Shown here one piece after another: positions 14,553 to 15,455 of a stretch of DNA of 15,455 nt. The stretch is from Bacillota bacterium (GTDB taxonomy: Bacteria; Bacillota; UBA4882; UBA10575). A model generated the notes under the pieces. That model was not told the DNA's origin and did not search any database. It saw nothing but the letters and a program-made list of their open reading frames with translations. A program made the position numbers and the translations under genes. Each line of letters starts with the position of its first letter. The stretch's first letter is position 1. The DNA lies in contig JAAYMP010000227.1 of NCBI GenBank assembly GCA_012521315.1, positions 1 to 15,455 of the forward strand, written 5' to 3'.

Positions 14553-14582
14553 TGTCACTTTTTGTGTAAATCCTCATATAAA
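14553..14582 (+). promoter_or_regulatory. Possible asnB promoter with TGTNA half-sites
   Basis: TATAAA (14577-14582) is the best -10 before asnB. The -35 region is poor (GTCACT or TGTCAC at 17-18 bp), which may mean an activator is needed. TGTCA (14553-14557) and TGTAA (14565-14569) lie there as direct half-sites separated by 7 bp. A weak call, and other starts in this AT-rich stretch are possible. Confidence 0.35.
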
Positions 14583-14598
14583 TAGGCTGAACGGAAAG

Positions 14599-14630
14599 AA
14601 AAAAGCCGGGAACAAAGGCCCATTCCCGGC
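14599..14630 (-). terminator. Intrinsic terminator-like hairpin reading the minus strand
   Basis: GCCGGGAA (14605-14612) pairs perfectly with TTCCCGGC (14623-14630) around a 10-base loop, and six A (14599-14604) give a U6 tract on the minus strand. No minus-strand gene ends just upstream of it, so it either closes an unannotated small RNA, blocks antisense transcription into the glutamate synthase promoter, or is simply a hairpin at the start of the asnB leader. Confidence 0.6.
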
Positions 14631-14660
14631 AGGCCGGAAAACACCGTAACCGATGGTGCC

Positions 14661-14697
14661 AACAGGGTATTTGCCGTCTAACAGGGTAATACCGTCT
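14661..14697 (+). repeat. Two-copy tandem repeat in the asnB leader
   Basis: AACAGGGTATTTGCCGTCT (14661-14679) is followed directly by AACAGGGTAATACCGTCT (14680-14697), identical at 15 or more positions with one base deleted. GGTATT in the first copy (14666-14671) can pair with AATACC in the second (14688-14693). Flanking hairpins are CACCGT/GATGGTG (14642-14658) and CGCC/GGCG (14698-14713), so the leader before asnB is strongly structured. Confidence 0.7.
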
Positions 14698-14744
14698 CGC
14701 CAAAAGGCTGGCGGCAAGGAAAAAAGCGAAAGAAGGGACGTCTC

Positions 14745-15455
14745 ATGTGCGGGATTGCCGGCTGGATCGACTGGGATCTGGATTTCACCAGCGAAAACAC
14801 GGAAAACTTGAAAAGGAAAAAGACCATGGCACGGATGGCGGCGGTCCAAGCCCACCGGGGCCCCGATGCCGAAGGGGAATGGTCCAGCCAACATGCTTAT
14901 TTAGTCCACCGCCGCTTAATCGTGATTGATCCGGCGGGCGGCGCCCAACCGATGGTCAAAACCGTCCAGGGGCGCTCCTGTACCCTCGTCTATAACGGGG
15001 AGTTATACAACACCGAAGAGTTGCGGGCGAGCCTCAAAGCACGGGGATATGGCTTTGACGGCCACTCCGATACCGAAGTCTTGCTCACCGCTTATCTGGA
15101 ATGGGGACCGGCCGCCGTCGCCCGTCTGAACGGGATCTTTGCCTTCGCGGTCTGGGATGAAGCGCGGCAGGAGCTTTTCCTCGCCCGGGACCGGATGGGG
15201 GTGAAACCCCTTTTCTACTTTGTCCTCAACAAGGGCCTGCTCTTTGCCTCCGAACTCAAAGCCCTCCTCGTCCACCCGCTGGTCCAACCTGCGGTCAAAC
15301 CTGACGGCCTGGCCGAACTCCTCCTCCTTGGCCCCGGCCGGACCCCCGGCCACGGGATCTTCGCCGGGGTACACGAACTGAAACCCGGTTACACCCTCAC
15401 CTGTAACCGGGATGGTCTAAAAGTCGAGCCTTACTGGCAGTTACGCCCGGCGCCG
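14745..15455 (+). CDS. asnB: Asparagine synthetase, glutamine-hydrolysing, N-terminal part (cut by window edge)
   Basis: Amidates aspartate to asparagine using glutamine and ATP. The first 237 codons are visible. The class II glutaminase domain starts directly at the nucleophile, MCGIAGWIDWD (Cys2), followed by AHRGPDAEGEW, VHRRLIVIDPAGGAQPM, YNGELYNTEELR and HSDTEVLLTAYLEWG, all part of the glutamine pocket, then FAVWDEARQELFLARDRMGVKPLFY. The C-terminal synthetase domain with its PP-loop lies beyond the window, so the assignment rests on the glutaminase domain. An AAGGG ribosome site lies 7 bases before the ATG. It is divergent from the glutamate synthase operon. It makes free asparagine, parallel to the tRNA-dependent route encoded by aspS-gatCAB. 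Confidence 0.93.
   Translation, partial: MCGIAGWIDWDLDFTSENTENLKRKKTMARMAAVQAHRGPDAEGEWSSQHAYLVHRRLIVIDPAGGAQPMVKTVQGRSCTLVYNGELYNTEELRASLKARGYGFDGHSDTEVLLTAYLEWGPAAVARLNGIFAFAVWDEARQELFLARDRMGVKPLFYFVLNKGLLFASELKALLVHPLVQPAVKPDGLAELLLLGPGRTPGHGIFAGVHELKPGYTLTCNRDGLKVEPYWQLRPAP

Noticed and set aside
14552..14568. Sigma-54-like promoter (GTGTCACTTTTTGTGT) before asnB
   Set aside because: It lacks the GG at -24 and the GC at -12, and no sigma-54 activator is seen nearby.
14642..14658. Resemblance of GTAACCGATGG to the 3' part of the c-di-GMP-I riboswitch
   Set aside because: The preceding conserved parts of that motif are missing and in the wrong order; the local sequence is explained by a simple hairpin.
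14683..14694. AGGGTAATACCG in the asnB leader as a possible T-box core
   Set aside because: It resembles AGGGTGGNACCG but has AA in place of the GG needed to pair with the tRNA CCA end, and there is no stem I or terminator arrangement.
14574..14894. 106-residue minus-strand open frame crossing the asnB leader and start
   Set aside because: The tandem repeat and hairpin explain its repetitive look (LLDGKYPVG). It is antisense to the asnB start and has no recognised domain.

Overview
The window looks like chromosomal DNA from a GC-rich anaerobic-type Firmicute (Bacillota). The evidence is strong Shine-Dalgarno sites, a T-box riboswitch, a GlnR/TnrA-like MerR regulator, GSI-alpha type glutamine synthetases, a DapL-route lysine gene, and several genes of archaeal type (AspRS and split glutamate synthase). 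I see no mobile element, CRISPR array, rRNA or tRNA. Species cannot be assigned from the sequence alone.

Layout. Positions 1-2797 (minus strand) hold glnA1, dapF and the 5' part of dapL, apparently one operon read from a promoter at 2918-2946. The gap 2798-3101 carries divergent promoters, and the GlnR-like regulator follows on the plus strand (3102-3509), ending in a bidirectional terminator. Positions 3558-8122 (minus) are the transamidation operon aspS-gatC-gatA-gatB, preceded by a complete T-box leader and promoter (8240-8571). Positions 8625-10767 (minus) are glnA2-nadE with their own promoter. Positions 10893-14382 (minus) are a three-gene, archaeal-type glutamate synthase (glutaminase, ferredoxin/FMN and GXGXG subunits). 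Divergent to it, on the plus strand, asnB starts at 14745 and leaves the window; its upstream gap carries a structured, repeat-containing leader.

How the genes fit together. Almost every gene makes glutamine (two glnA), spends it (GOGAT, AsnB, GatCAB), uses ammonia (NadE), or regulates it (GlnR). The aspS product is an archaeal-type AspRS with residues expected of a non-discriminating enzyme. It would make Asp-tRNA(Asn), which GatCAB converts to Asn-tRNA(Asn) with glutamine.

Two regulatory observations stand out. (1) The T-box specifier region contains GAAC, which gives overlapping Glu (GAA) and Asn (AAC) codons offset by one base. That is the arrangement reported for the two-codon T-box of the Clostridium acetobutylicum transamidation operon. 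(2) The glnA1 and glutamate synthase promoters share an identical 14-bp element over the -35 box, with 17-bp spacers and near-identical -10 boxes. It is a good candidate for the operator of the resident GlnR-like protein, although its geometry differs from the Bacillus consensus.
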